A DNA stretch of 41,245 nt from Rhodocyclaceae bacterium (GCA_018883265.1 VEQK01000016.1:1-41245), one strand, 5' to 3'; positions 12,201-21,741 are shown, counted from the first letter of the stretch. Translations and numbers: made by a program. Notes: a model not told the origin generated them from the sequence alone.

Positions 12201-13697
12201 TTAGGGATTACCTGCCACGATCTGTGGCGAAATGAACACCAGCAACTCGCGACGTTGCTCGGTCGTGGATCGGTACTTGAACAGGTTGCCGATGAAAGGA
12301 ATGTCCCCGAGAAAAGGCACTTGTGTCACAAGATTATCCACTTTCTTGATGAAAACACCCCCAATCGAAACCGTCCCCCCATTGTCTACCAGCACGTCAG
12401 TCGTCACAACGGTGCTCTTTATGGGCGGATTGGTTGATCCAGGAATCAGCATCATGGTCGCATAATCCGGCTCTTCCTTTCTAACCACGAGTTTGAGCCT
12501 CACTTTGCCGTCCGGCGTAATCTGGGGCGTCACATCCAGCGACAGGACGGCTTTTTTGAATTCCACGGTGGGAATCGTTGTCCCGCCGGTCTGCGCGGTC
12601 GAAAGATAGGGAATCTCGGTTCCATCCTCGATAACTGCTTTGACGTTGTCTCCGGTCACCACTTTCGGGCTGGAGATGATCTTTCCCCGACCATCCGATT
12701 CGAGCGCCGAGAGTTCCACGTTGAGAATTTTGGACCCAGTCGGATTGAGCAACGCAAATGCGAGCGTGCCAGCGGCGGAACGGGTAGTGGGCAAGTTAAC
12801 CGATCCGAGCGTCTGGTTCACGGCAAAGGGCTGTCCATTGACGCTGTTCAGCGTCTGATAGGTTGGCGAACCGGCGCTGCTACCCGGCACGTATCGGTTA
12901 TACGTCAGCGGCTGACCGGCCTGGGTCGGGGGCACATACTGACCTCCGCCAATCTGCAGACCGCCTCCTGTACGAACACTATCGAGCGCCCCCAGACGGA
13001 CACCGAGTTCTTCATTGAAGGTTTCGTTGGCCTCGACGATGCGGGCTTCGATGAGCACCTGCCGTATCGGCTGGTCAACCGTGCGGATCAACCCTGCTAT
13101 TTCGGATATTTTCAGACTGGTGTCATTCACGAACAGGGTATTGGTCCGCGAATCGACACTGACTTTGCCGCGTGCCGTTAATTGCTCCCGTACCAGTTTT
13201 TCGAGATCCAGCGCTTGAGCGAAACGGAGATGGAATGCCTGTTGCCGCAATGGGCCGATGGCTTGGCTCTGCTGCTGCATTTCCATGCTCAATCGATCCT
13301 GCTCCGCCGCTTCGGACCGGGGCCGAATAACAAGGACACCTTCTTCCACCTGACCGACCAGCCCCTTCTGCTGATAAATCGATTGAAGGATTTCATCTGC
13401 AGGAACATCACGCATCACCATGGTGATCGACCCCTTCACAGAATCGCTAACCACCACATTCCAACCCAGCTCGCGCCCGACCAGACCCAGCACCTGACGG
13501 ACATCCCCGTTCTGAATATCGATACTGACTCTGGGTGAGGCCGGCTCGCGGCCCTGCCTGGGTTTGGTTTTTCCTGATTTGGATTCGGGTTGCGCATCAC
13601 CTACTGTCTGCGCCCCTACCACCGGAACAATCACCATGGCGAACCAACTGCAAAACACCGCTGTTAACAGCCCCCGAAAAAATCGTTCCTGCTTCAT
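12201..13697 (-). CDS. pilQ: PilQ/HofQ-type secretin (short form)
   Basis: The outer-membrane secretin forms the pore for type IV pili or DNA uptake. This 498-aa protein has a signal peptide (about 1-29), a short basic linker, an STN/N0-like domain (VSIDIQNGDVRQVLGLV, about 56-105), an N1 domain (about 153-215) and the secretin core ending RRELLVFISPQIV. VPFLGDIPFIGNLFK is the classic secretin signature. It lacks the N-terminal AMIN domains that make most PilQ proteins about 700 residues, and so resembles HofQ/ComE of DNA-uptake clusters. A strong GGAGG precedes the ATG. It is the last pil gene of the cluster. Confidence 0.9.
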   Translation of the reverse strand: MKQERFFRGLLTAVFCSWFAMVIVPVVGAQTVGDAQPESKSGKTKPRQGREPASPRVSIDIQNGDVRQVLGLVGRELGWNVVVSDSVKGSITMVMRDVPADEILQSIYQQKGLVGQVEEGVLVIRPRSEAAEQDRLSMEMQQQSQAIGPLRQQAFHLRFAQALDLEKLVREQLTARGKVSVDSRTNTLFVNDTSLKISEIAGLIRTVDQPIRQVLIEARIVEANETFNEELGVRLGALDSVRTGGGLQIGGGQYVPPTQAGQPLTYNRYVPGSSAGSPTYQTLNSVNGQPFAVNQTLGSVNLPTTRSAAGTLAFALLNPTGSKILNVELSALESDGRGKIISSPKVVTGDNVKAVIEDGTEIPYLSTAQTGGTTIPTVEFKKAVLSLDVTPQITPDGKVRLKLVVRKEEPDYATMMLIPGSTNPPIKSTVVTTDVLVDNGGTVSIGGVFIKKVDNLVTQVPFLGDIPFIGNLFKYRSTTEQRRELLVFISPQIVAGNP

Positions 13698-13718
13698 AGC
13701 TTCGCCTCCGTTTATACG

Positions 13719-14204
13719 CTACTTGCCTCTCACCAGCCTCTGGTCAGGAAAACCTTCCGCACCCAAAACCAGCGCCTGATCTTCGACCTCTTTCACCCAA
13801 AGCCCCTGTTCGCTGATACGGTTCCCTTTACGGACACTGCGATACTCGTTGCGATTCCTGACAATGGCGACTCTGGGTAAATCGAATCCTGAGATAAACC
13901 CGACGAGAACAAGCTCGGATAACAAGGTGTCGGGAAAAATCACACCGGTTGCATTGCCTCCCGGCGTCATCCTGAATCGACTGGTTATGCGCTCTGGCGA
14001 GAAGGGATCGATGGCTTTGGACGTAAAATTTGCAGGCGGCGTATCAATGATTTCGGGCACGGGTGGCGGGGCAGGCGCGACAGATACTTTGGCCTGTTCA
14101 CTCATCCAGTGTTGCGCTGCGCGCTCTCCCGATTGACCACAGCCGACAATGCCACAGATCAAAAACAGCAGCGGTGCAGAATACTTGGCTTCAGTATGTT
14201 GCAT
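13719..14204 (-). CDS. pilP: Type IV pilus lipoprotein PilP
   Basis: PilP is an inner-membrane lipoprotein that links PilNO to the PilQ secretin. The 161-aa protein has a hydrophobic signal ending in the lipobox IVGC, a flexible proline-rich stretch (VAPAPPPVPE), and a C-terminal beta domain (LVLVGFISGFDLPRVAIV, YRSVRKGNRI). I choose the ATG at 14204 over the GTG at 14213 because AGGTG is correctly spaced upstream. It overlaps the end of pilO by 14 bases. Confidence 0.85.
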   Translation of the reverse strand: MQHTEAKYSAPLLFLICGIVGCGQSGERAAQHWMSEQAKVSVAPAPPPVPEIIDTPPANFTSKAIDPFSPERITSRFRMTPGGNATGVIFPDTLLSELVLVGFISGFDLPRVAIVRNRNEYRSVRKGNRISEQGLWVKEVEDQALVLGAEGFPDQRLVRGK

Positions 14205-14994
14205 CGACGTCACCTACGGCTTTAGCGGGCGCAACCATGCTACGGGGCGTATCTCCCCGATAAGCTCTGACGCGCGCGCTCAGAATAATCTTGCCTGGTA
14301 CGGATCCAACAGATTCCAGAATTACGTCAACCGTAACCAGATGCTTCATGCTTGAAACTGCCTCGAGAAATCTGGCTGCCTCAGGGAAACTGCCTGAGAG
14401 ACGCATATTGATGGGAAGAATGGCATACGATTCTTCCTGGATTTCAGTTTCTGGTTTAAACCATTCCAACTGCATGCCGCTTTCACGAGCTATCTGGCTG
14501 AAATGATTAAGGACTTGGACCACTTCCAATTCCGCAGGAATCATCTCGAGCATTTCACCAAAGCGGACGGCAAGAACCGAAACACGATCCCGATTCTGTT
14601 CGAGTAGAGCACTCTCCATGGCCAGATGCCTGTAACGTGCCTTGCGCACCTGGGATTCCGCATTAAGGTAGTCCAGCTCGCTCAATGCACTTGTCCAGAC
14701 CGGGTGGGCAATCACTGCGAAACCAGATACGAACAGCAGGAACAATACTGTGCTTCTAAACCATAACGGCCAGCCTTCCAGATTGTTGACTCTAAATCCA
14801 GCGTGTAGCGAAGACTTATTGAGTTTGCTAAAAATTCCTGCCAGTACCTCAGACAAATCCATGTTGAGCCAGATACGCCAGTTTTTGCCTGCACGATCTA
14901 TTGGCCCCGGCTTGCGCGCGGCATTGCCCAGAATTAATCCGAGCCTCGACAACACACGGCTCTTATACTGGGTCAGTTTGTGCCGTATGTTCAT
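14191..14994 (-). CDS. pilO: Type IV pilus alignment-complex protein PilO
   Basis: PilO pairs with PilN in the inner-membrane alignment complex. The 267-aa protein has one transmembrane segment at about residues 80-97 (STVLFLLFVSGFAVIAH). A coiled-coil stretch and a ferredoxin-like periplasmic domain follow (about 150-255; MRLSGSFPEAARFLEAVSSM). The cytoplasmic part of about 75 residues is longer than in typical PilO. Start and pilN stop overlap by four bases. Confidence 0.85.
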   Translation of the reverse strand: MNIRHKLTQYKSRVLSRLGLILGNAARKPGPIDRAGKNWRIWLNMDLSEVLAGIFSKLNKSSLHAGFRVNNLEGWPLWFRSTVLFLLFVSGFAVIAHPVWTSALSELDYLNAESQVRKARYRHLAMESALLEQNRDRVSVLAVRFGEMLEMIPAELEVVQVLNHFSQIARESGMQLEWFKPETEIQEESYAILPINMRLSGSFPEAARFLEAVSSMKHLVTVDVILESVGSVPGKIILSARVRAYRGDTPRSMVAPAKAVGDVDATY

Positions 14995-15581
14995 CTTGCT
15001 CGTCTACGATCAGGATCGACTGAAACAACATCATTCGCCAGTCGCACCGTGCCTTCCAACGAAAACAGATAAGGTGCCGACGAATCCGGATCTTGAGTCT
15101 TGACTTCACCAAGAATGATATCTTTTAAATAGAGCGAGGACGAAAGCCGCTCCAGGAAACGGGCGATCGCCGAAGCTTCCGCCGACCTACCCTCAACGCG
15201 AAAGACAACCCCGTCCTCCTCAATTCGTAACAGATAGATTTCTCGAGGCAATGCATCAGCGACATCATTCATCAATAGCACCGTAGTTGAACGTCGGGCA
15301 TCCAGTCCCTCGATCAGATTCTGCCGCTTGAGCATCTGCTGATATTGACCATGCAACCTTCTGGACTCTTCATAACTCGGTAACTTCGCTTCGATTGCGA
15401 TGGCCAGCTCCTGATTAAATGCGCTTGCGCCGGATATCCGCGTCTTTATTAGAATCAGCCCGACAATGGCACAAGCAAGTGCGCTCAACACACATGCGGC
15501 AGCCTGCCGCAAAAATACGCGCAACGCCCTGCCTCTGGCTATTTGTCGATGCGGGAGAAGATTAAAGCGATGATCTTTCAC
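14991..15581 (-). CDS. pilN: Type IV pilus protein PilN
   Basis: A 196-aa bitopic protein whose N-terminus carries FNLLPHR, the conserved motif by which PilN binds the groove of PilM. A transmembrane helix (about residues 25-46), a coiled coil and a C-terminal ferredoxin-like domain follow. It overlaps pilM and pilO by four bases each, a chain of coupled starts. Confidence 0.88.
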   Translation of the reverse strand: MKDHRFNLLPHRQIARGRALRVFLRQAAACVLSALACAIVGLILIKTRISGASAFNQELAIAIEAKLPSYEESRRLHGQYQQMLKRQNLIEGLDARRSTTVLLMNDVADALPREIYLLRIEEDGVVFRVEGRSAEASAIARFLERLSSSLYLKDIILGEVKTQDPDSSAPYLFSLEGTVRLANDVVSVDPDRRRAR

Positions 15582-16495
15582 GATAATCTTCGATGCGCCA
15601 TTCCAAGGGCAACCAGAAAAACTTCGGAGGAAGGTATCTGACCCCCTGTATCGAGTTTTTTCTGAATGTGCCTGGGCGCGTATCGAACAGCTTCTACACC
15701 CATCGTTTCGGAGAGATTCTTGAGCATCACCGAATCCTGCTCCAGTGCATTGCCTACGAAGACGATCCTCTCAAGTCGCTCGCTGGTGGCAGGCCGCGAC
15801 ATCCTGCAACGAATCCAGCAATTTGCAATTTCTTCCTCTAACGCTGATTGGTGGTGCCCTATCGGATAGGCTTCAATCGTTGTTGGGCTGAGGCAAATAA
15901 CCAGTCTGGGAGAGCGCTCTGTCAAAAGGATTCCGAATGGATAGATCAACCTTTTCTGGGTAATTGCGAGTTCCTCAATAAGGGCATCGTGTATTGCCTG
16001 AACATCTCGATCAACAACCCAGACACGTACAGAAACCTCTTCTGCGCACGCCAGAATCTCATCTATTCGCTCGCGTCGACAGAATGCTAGTCCCACCTGC
16101 TCGTTATTCTTCTCGACGTCTCCTTGCCGAACAAAGTCGAGACAGATCTCTTCGGGCGGTACCGGTAAATTGGCCACCGCTTCAACAATAGCGATCTGAT
16201 CAAGCTGGGCATCGCTTAATCCGGGCGGCACGCTTATGGTTCTTAGAAAAACATCATCTGCACTTAGCGCAATCGCCAGGGATATATCTCGCCTTGGAAT
16301 ACCACTGATTGCCTCAAACCGCCTGAGCACCGAATCCCAGATCGGTGCGTCCGCCGCTTTCGATGTCGGCTCGTACGCAATAAACGACTCGCCTGTCGCT
16401 GGCTGATGAACAAAGCAGCAGCCATGGTCGCCCCAATAAACCCCGACCATTTCGGGTGGCGCACCAACTAACCATCGAATCAAACGGTTGTGCAT
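15578..16495 (-). CDS. pilM: PilM-like actin-fold protein
   Basis: PilM is the cytoplasmic actin-like ATPase-fold protein that anchors PilN. This 305-aa protein is somewhat short and divergent. ALSADDVFLRTISVPPG and the following IAIVEAVANLPVPPEE correspond to the conserved PilM/HofM core. I do not see a clear phosphate-binding DxG loop, so ATP binding is uncertain; the assignment rests mainly on position and on this block. It begins the pilMNOPQ transcript. Confidence 0.78.
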   Translation of the reverse strand: MHNRLIRWLVGAPPEMVGVYWGDHGCCFVHQPATGESFIAYEPTSKAADAPIWDSVLRRFEAISGIPRRDISLAIALSADDVFLRTISVPPGLSDAQLDQIAIVEAVANLPVPPEEICLDFVRQGDVEKNNEQVGLAFCRRERIDEILACAEEVSVRVWVVDRDVQAIHDALIEELAITQKRLIYPFGILLTERSPRLVICLSPTTIEAYPIGHHQSALEEEIANCWIRCRMSRPATSERLERIVFVGNALEQDSVMLKNLSETMGVEAVRYAPRHIQKKLDTGGQIPSSEVFLVALGMAHRRLS

Positions 16496-16587
16496 AAAGA
16501 AATCCGAATTTTTTATGCAGTTTAGTTGGTATCTGCTCTTTTTTTACACGACGTTCATTTTTTATCTAAAAATCGTTTACAAATAAA

Positions 16588-16614
16588 AAACCCGCCGAGT
16601 GTCTCGGCGGGTTT
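16588..16614 (-). terminator. Rho-independent terminator of hupB
   Basis: A 9-bp GC stem (CCCGCCGAG / CTCGGCGGG) extended by three A-T pairs, with a 3-nt loop, is followed on the reverse strand by a run of six T. It separates hupB from the pilM start. Confidence 0.9.
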
Positions 16615-16634
16615 CTTTGTGAAACGGAACGCGA

Positions 16635-16916
16635 TTACTTGCGCTTGTTCACGGCATCCTTGAATGCCTTGCCAGCCGAGAACTTGACCGTCTTGGCGGC
16701 AGCGATCTTGATGGTTTCGCCGGTTTGCGGATTGCGACCGGTACGAGCAGCGCGCTTGCCGCTCGAGAACGAACCGAAGCCCACCAGGCTCACCGAGTCA
16801 CCCTTGGTTACGGCCTTAACAACGGCAGCAACGGTAGCGTCCAGGGCGGCTTGAGCAGCAGCCTTGCTCAGCTTGGCGTCTTTGGCGATTACTTCAATCA
16901 GTTCAGCTTTATTCAT
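16635..16916 (-). CDS. hupB: DNA-binding protein HU
   Basis: HU is a small nucleoid protein that bends DNA as a dimer. The 93-aa protein has the family start [23 protein letters not shown] at the turn, the DNA-binding arm [10 protein letters not shown] with the intercalating proline, and the C-terminal PGKAFK-like [11 protein letters not shown]. The start is the ATG at 16916, with GGGAG upstream. It is monocistronic, bounded by its own terminator. Confidence 0.96.
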   Translation of the reverse strand: MNKAELIEVIAKDAKLSKAAAQAALDATVAAVVKAVTKGDSVSLVGFGSFSSGKRAARTGRNPQTGETIKIAAAKTVKFSAGKAFKDAVNKRK

Positions 16917-16984
16917 GTGGATGTCTCCCAATGGTTTTTACAAAAATCTGTAGAACCAACGTCAGTCATTGATTCCGTATTGGC

Positions 16985-17015
16985 ATTATGCCCTGACTTC
17001 TAGCGGGTTACGCAA
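16985..17015 (-). promoter_or_regulatory. Possible hupB promoter
   Basis: On the reverse strand CATAAT (16985-16990) is preceded, with a long 19-base spacer, by TTGCGT (17010-17015). The rest of the 261-bp gap between tatD and hupB contains only a weak hairpin near 17054-17076. Confidence 0.3.
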
Positions 17016-17177
17016 GGCCAAACATAAATTTTTTTGTTGTAAGAATTGCGAAAAGCCTGCCACAGGCGGGTTTCAGAATGGTGCATCGATCCAAGCTGTG
17101 GCCATGAAGACACCCTCCCGGTTGGGTCGCTCTCAAAAAACCGCTTTGCGCCAAGGAATTATCGATCTTTTCAAGAA

Positions 17178-18029
17178 TCAATCTGGGTGTGCAACCGCAC
17201 CATTACAGGGCTTGCCGGCAATTGCTGGAAACTGCCGAAGCACGTTCGCACCAATCTGTACCCTGAGCGTTTCGACAGAAATGCCGCGCAACTGCGCCAG
17301 CATTTCGGCGATTCGCGGCAGCGCTGCCGACTCGTTGCGTTGTTGTCGCAGCCAACTCGGCGACATGTCCGGCGCATCCGTTTCAAGGACAAGGCATTCC
17401 ACCGGTAACTCGGTTGCCAATCTGCGGATTCTTGTTGACCCCTCGTAGGTGAGCGATCCACCAAATCCCAGTAGGAACCCCAGTCGAATCAGCTGTTCTG
17501 CCTGTTCCGCGCTACCGTTATACGCATGAGCAATGCCTCCTGCGAGCTTTCGATGGCGTCCCTGGACACGCTTGAGCATGCGAATAACATCTTCTACAGC
17601 ATAACGAACGTGCATAATGACCGGCAGTGCATATTCGATGGCCAGTACAAGCTGATCCTCGAACCAGCCTCGCTGTTGCTCGAGATCCGGGGCGCCCGGA
17701 TAGCCATCCAGACCAATTTCTCCGATGGCGATCGGGCACGCTGACTTTAGGGCGGTTTCCAGCGATGCGAGATCGTTCTCTGCAGCCTGCTGGACATAGA
17801 GTGGGTGAACACCGTACGCCGGCCAAATTCTCGGCCAATCCGGATGTGCCAGGGAGTCCCGGCACAACGCTTGCACCTTATCGATACCGGACACACAGAC
17901 CGATGGGTTAAACGCATTGCGAACGCCTGCTGTAAATGCCCTGCTGAGTGCCGCATCACGATCTATGTCAAACTCGGCCGCATCCCAGTGTACGTGGGTA
18001 TCAACCCATCCCGTAATCGTGTTGGGCAT
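17178..18029 (-). CDS. TatD-family metal-dependent hydrolase
   Basis: The 283-aa protein is an amidohydrolase-fold TatD relative, a family of metal-dependent DNases/hydrolases. Metal-ligand motifs are DTHVHWD at the N-terminus, GEIGLDGY (the bridging Glu), VIMHVR, IAHAYNG and the C-terminal ETDAPDM. The start ATG at 18029 shares one base with the dadA stop (TGATG), so the two are coupled; the longer in-frame start would run into dadA. The physiological substrate is not evident. Confidence 0.88.
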   Translation of the reverse strand: MPNTITGWVDTHVHWDAAEFDIDRDAALSRAFTAGVRNAFNPSVCVSGIDKVQALCRDSLAHPDWPRIWPAYGVHPLYVQQAAENDLASLETALKSACPIAIGEIGLDGYPGAPDLEQQRGWFEDQLVLAIEYALPVIMHVRYAVEDVIRMLKRVQGRHRKLAGGIAHAYNGSAEQAEQLIRLGFLLGFGGSLTYEGSTRIRRLATELPVECLVLETDAPDMSPSWLRQQRNESAALPRIAEMLAQLRGISVETLRVQIGANVLRQFPAIAGKPCNGAVAHPD

Positions 18030-19279
18030 CAGAATCGATACAGAAACGGGAAGTCGGTTTCGGGTCGGCGACCGGAAATAATGTCGGCCAGCGCCCGTCC
18101 AGACCCGCAAGACATCGTCCACCCCAGAGTGCCATGGCCGGCATTCAGATAGAGGTTGGCTGGTTTTGCACGCCCGATCAAAGGAACATTGGATGGCGTC
18201 GCTGGTCGCAAGCCTGTCCAGAATACCGGGTCACCGATAGTTCTGAGGTGAGGAAAAATCTCTCGTGTCCGGGTAATCAGCGATGAACAGCGCACAGGGT
18301 TAAGCCCCATCCCGTATCCGTTCATTTCGGCGGTGCCCGCAATCCGCAGCCGGTTACCCAATCGGGAGAAAACCAGTTTTCGACCATCATCCGTGAGACT
18401 GACCGTAGGTGCGAAGCTTTCATCTTCGGGTAATGTCAGCGTTGCCGAATAACCCTTGGCCGGATAGATCGGGACGCTCATTCCGAGCGGATTCAACAAG
18501 GCGTTGCTGAAGCTGCCGCATGCAACCACATACGCATCGGCTCGAATCGGGTCGCCGTTGTATCTTTCGGCGTAATCGATCTTTTCGCTGTCGCCTCGCA
18601 GACGTACAACGGGTAGCCCGAACTCGAAGCGCACACCCATCGCTGTTGCCAGCTGTGCCAGACGCTGTGTAAAAAGATGTGCATCCCCCGATTCATCGGA
18701 GGGTGTGTAATGACCGCCCACGATCATGTCGCGTGCGTCGGCAAGTGCAGGTTCGATTCTGACGCACTCCGCAGCATCGACCTGCCGCCGATCCAGACCG
18801 AAATCCCGCATGACATCGGCCGCCATCGCCGCTGCCTGAAATTCACGTTCGTCGGTGTAAAAGTGCAGAATGCCGCGCGCGAGTTGATCGTAGTTGATAC
18901 CCGTGCTTTCGCGCAGATCCTGCAGGCACCGACGGCTGTAACTGGCGAGACTGACAATCGCCCGCATGTTGTTACGCGTCCGATCCGCACTGCATTCACG
19001 GATAAACTTCAGTCCCCAGCGAAAGAGCTCGGGGTCAAGTCGCCAGCGGAATAGCAGGGGAGCATCTTCCCTGCCCATCCAGCGAATAATCTTACGAATA
19101 GCGCCGGGGTTGGCCCAGGGTTCTGCGTGCGAAACAGAGATCTGCCCCCCATTGGCAAAGCTGGTCTCCTGGCCGGCGCCCGGTTGCCTGTCAACAACCG
19201 TCACCTCGTGGCCCGCCTGAGCAAGATACCAGGCGCTCGTCGTACCAATGACGCCCGCCCCGATAACCAGCACCCTCAT
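18029..19279 (-). CDS. dadA: DadA-like D-amino acid dehydrogenase
   Basis: DadA is a membrane-associated FAD enzyme that oxidises D-amino acids to keto acids and ammonia. The 416-aa protein starts with the FAD motif VLVIGAGVIGTTSAWYLA. It continues with ETSFANGGQIS, GGHYTPSDESGDAHLF and YPAKGYSATL, and ends with the FAD-binding WTGLRPATPSNVPLIG and NAGHGTLGWTMSCGSG. All are typical of DadA. It overlaps spoT by four bases and tatD by one, inside a gmk-rpoZ-spoT transcript. No alanine racemase (dadX) is adjacent. Confidence 0.9.
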   Translation of the reverse strand: MRVLVIGAGVIGTTSAWYLAQAGHEVTVVDRQPGAGQETSFANGGQISVSHAEPWANPGAIRKIIRWMGREDAPLLFRWRLDPELFRWGLKFIRECSADRTRNNMRAIVSLASYSRRCLQDLRESTGINYDQLARGILHFYTDEREFQAAAMAADVMRDFGLDRRQVDAAECVRIEPALADARDMIVGGHYTPSDESGDAHLFTQRLAQLATAMGVRFEFGLPVVRLRGDSEKIDYAERYNGDPIRADAYVVACGSFSNALLNPLGMSVPIYPAKGYSATLTLPEDESFAPTVSLTDDGRKLVFSRLGNRLRIAGTAEMNGYGMGLNPVRCSSLITRTREIFPHLRTIGDPVFWTGLRPATPSNVPLIGRAKPANLYLNAGHGTLGWTMSCGSGRALADIISGRRPETDFPFLYRF

Positions 19280-21480
19280 GAGGTCTTCTCGTCTGCCTCG
19301 CGGATACGCGAAATTCTCGACACTTCCGGAATGTGCCGCACATTGCGCATGACTCTCGCCAGATGCTTACGATCACGAACCTGCAATGTAAAGAACAGGA
19401 TCGTGTAAAGTCCACCCGCATCATCCATGCTGATATGTACGATGTTGGAGTCGGCCTCGGCGATCGCGGCCGAGATCTTGGCCAGCACACCACGCTGGTT
19501 ACGGATTTCGACGCGTATGCGAACGTCGAACTGGCTGCTGACCTCCGGCGCCCATTCCACATCGACCCACTTCTGACTGTCATGACCCAGATGTCGCCGG
19601 ATCTTAAGGCAATCATGGGTGTGCACGACAAGTCCACGCTTCGAATCCAGCAGGCCCACGATGGGATCGCCGGGAATCGGCTGGCAACATGACGACATCT
19701 GCACTGCCATGCCATCCATGCCATTGATCATGACCGGTGCACTGACCGCCGTCGGCAGGACGCTGGCAGCAGGGTCCAGACCGAGTAGCGCCACCGCCAC
19801 ATCCGTTGCGGGGCGTTCACCCGTGCCGATCTGACTGAGAATCTGTCCTTCCGCTTCCAACCCGGATTGCGACAGGATCTGGCCCCAACCTGATGGGGAG
19901 ACATCCTGCAGCCGTTGGCCGTAACGGGCCAGCTCACCGGTGAGTAGGCGTTTCCCCAGGGCGGCCGATGACTCATGATGTGCGGCTCTCATGAAATGTC
20001 GGATTTTGCTGCGTGTCCGCCCTGAACGGACGAACTTCAACCATGCGGGATTCGGGTTTGGAATAACGGCCGTAATAATTTCAACCTGATCGCCATTCTG
20101 CAATTCCGTCCGCAAGGGCGCAAAATCGCGATTAATACGCGCGGCCACACACCGATTGCCGATATCCGTATGCACGGCGTACGCAAAGTCGACCGCTGTT
20201 GATCCGCGCGGTAGTGTCAGGATTTTGCCTTTGGGCGTAAATACAAAAACTTCGTCGGGAAACAAATCGACTTTTGCATGCTCGTAAAATTCGGAAGAGT
20301 CACCGCTCATCGATTGCATTTCGACCAATGACTCCAGCCATTTGGTCGTTTTATCGTGCAGGTCATCGGAGAACTTGCCCGATTCCTTATAAAGCCAGTG
20401 TGAGGCTACACCCTCTTGGGCCAGACGGTTCTGATCACGTGTACGAATCTGAATTTCGATGGGCGTGCCATAGGGTCCGATTAAGGTCGTGTGCAAAGAC
20501 TGGTAACCATTGACCTTGGGAATCGCCAGATAGTCCTTGAACTTGCCGGGAAGCGGTTTATACAAGGCATGCAAAGCACCCAACGCCAGGTAACAATCGG
20601 CGTCGGTTTCGACGATGACCCTGAACCCATAAATATCGAGCACCTGCGAAAAGGACAAATGCTTTTCGATCATCTTGCGATAGATCGAATACAGCGTTTT
20701 CTGACGCCCGAAAACGTCGGCTTTCACACCTGCCTGCGCCAGTTTTTCCGAAAGACTGTTCAGGATTTTCTGAACCATCTCCTTGCGGTTGCCTCGCACT
20801 GATTTGACCGTGCGTTCCAGAACCTCATAACGATTCGGATAAATATTTTTAAATGCCAGATCCTGCAACTCGCGGAACAGGGTATTCAGGCCAAGACGGT
20901 TGGCGATGGGTGCGTAGATTTCCAGCGTTTCGCGGGCGATACGCCGACGCTTGTCGGGCCGCATGGAACCCAATGTCTGCATGTTATGCAGACGGTCAGT
21001 CAACTTGATCAGGATGACGCGAATATCACGCGCCATGGCAAGCAGCATCTTGCGGAAATTTTCGGCTTGCGCCTCATGCTGGCTGGCAAACTCCAGCCGA
21101 TCCAGTTTCGACAATCCTTCGACCAGTTCGGCTACCGGTTTACCAAAACGGTTCGTCAACTCCCCCTTGGTAACACCGGTGTCTTCAATCGTGTCGTGCA
21201 GCAACGCAGCCATGATGGCCACGGCATCCATCTTCCATTCGGCCAGACCACCGGCAACGGCCAGAGGATGGGTAATGTAAGCCTCGCCGGAAATACGCTT
21301 CTGGCCGCGATGACACTGCTCGCTGAAGACAAAGGCATCCTCGACCCGCGCCAGATCCTGGGCGGTCAGGTAATCCAGACTATCGATGAACACCCGGTAT
21401 GCCGGGTCATCCGTCCCGAGGGAGGGCGGCTGTTCAGGCGGAGAATCGCTATTCAGTGGTGCACGGGCTTCCGTATTCAT
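19276..21480 (-). CDS. spoT: Bifunctional (p)ppGpp synthetase/hydrolase SpoT
   Basis: SpoT makes and degrades the alarmone (p)ppGpp. The 734-aa protein has an intact HD hydrolase domain (THPLAVAG with His71, LLHDTIEDT at 94-101). The synthetase domain shows RQKTLYSIYRKM, DIYGFRVIVE, NGYQSLHTT and EIQIRT with the catalytic Glu. TGS (DLFPDEVFVFTPKG, GSTAVDFAYAVH) and C-terminal zinc-finger/ACT domains follow. The intact HDxxED motif marks it as SpoT-type rather than hydrolase-dead RelA. It lies 38 bases after rpoZ. Confidence 0.95.
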   Translation of the reverse strand: MNTEARAPLNSDSPPEQPPSLGTDDPAYRVFIDSLDYLTAQDLARVEDAFVFSEQCHRGQKRISGEAYITHPLAVAGGLAEWKMDAVAIMAALLHDTIEDTGVTKGELTNRFGKPVAELVEGLSKLDRLEFASQHEAQAENFRKMLLAMARDIRVILIKLTDRLHNMQTLGSMRPDKRRRIARETLEIYAPIANRLGLNTLFRELQDLAFKNIYPNRYEVLERTVKSVRGNRKEMVQKILNSLSEKLAQAGVKADVFGRQKTLYSIYRKMIEKHLSFSQVLDIYGFRVIVETDADCYLALGALHALYKPLPGKFKDYLAIPKVNGYQSLHTTLIGPYGTPIEIQIRTRDQNRLAQEGVASHWLYKESGKFSDDLHDKTTKWLESLVEMQSMSGDSSEFYEHAKVDLFPDEVFVFTPKGKILTLPRGSTAVDFAYAVHTDIGNRCVAARINRDFAPLRTELQNGDQVEIITAVIPNPNPAWLKFVRSGRTRSKIRHFMRAAHHESSAALGKRLLTGELARYGQRLQDVSPSGWGQILSQSGLEAEGQILSQIGTGERPATDVAVALLGLDPAASVLPTAVSAPVMINGMDGMAVQMSSCCQPIPGDPIVGLLDSKRGLVVHTHDCLKIRRHLGHDSQKWVDVEWAPEVSSQFDVRIRVEIRNQRGVLAKISAAIAEADSNIVHISMDDAGGLYTILFFTLQVRDRKHLARVMRNVRHIPEVSRISRIREADEKTS

Positions 21481-21518
21481 CGTGAGCCCCGCTTCCCATC
21501 TGATCCATCAGCAGTCGA

Positions 21519-21725
21519 TCAGGCCTGCGGGCGATTCAATACTTCAACGCCGACGAGGCCCTCGCCAATCTCGCGCAACGCGACAACGGTGGGCTTATCC
21601 AGATCAGCTTCGACCTGCGGCGTTGCGCCGTTCGCCAGCTGGCGAGCACGGTAGGTTGCAGCCAGTGTCATCTGAAAGCGATTCGGGATTTTTTGCAGAC
21701 AATCTTCAACAGTAATACGCGCCAT
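21519..21725 (-). CDS. rpoZ: RNA polymerase omega subunit
   Basis: Omega assists folding of beta-prime and mediates a ppGpp site on RNA polymerase. The 68-aa protein starts [11 protein letters not shown] and has [16 protein letters not shown], the conserved core. The ATG at 21725 is chosen over an upstream in-frame start because it matches the family. Its place between gmk and spoT is conserved and links two ppGpp-related proteins. Confidence 0.95.
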   Translation of the reverse strand: MARITVEDCLQKIPNRFQMTLAATYRARQLANGATPQVEADLDKPTVVALREIGEGLVGVEVLNRPQA

Positions 21726-21741
21726 GATGAATTCCGTTCTC

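Noticed and set aside
17050-17080. Terminator after tatD
   Set aside because: The stem near 17054-17076 has two mismatches in the leftward transcript and only two T after it; too weak to call.
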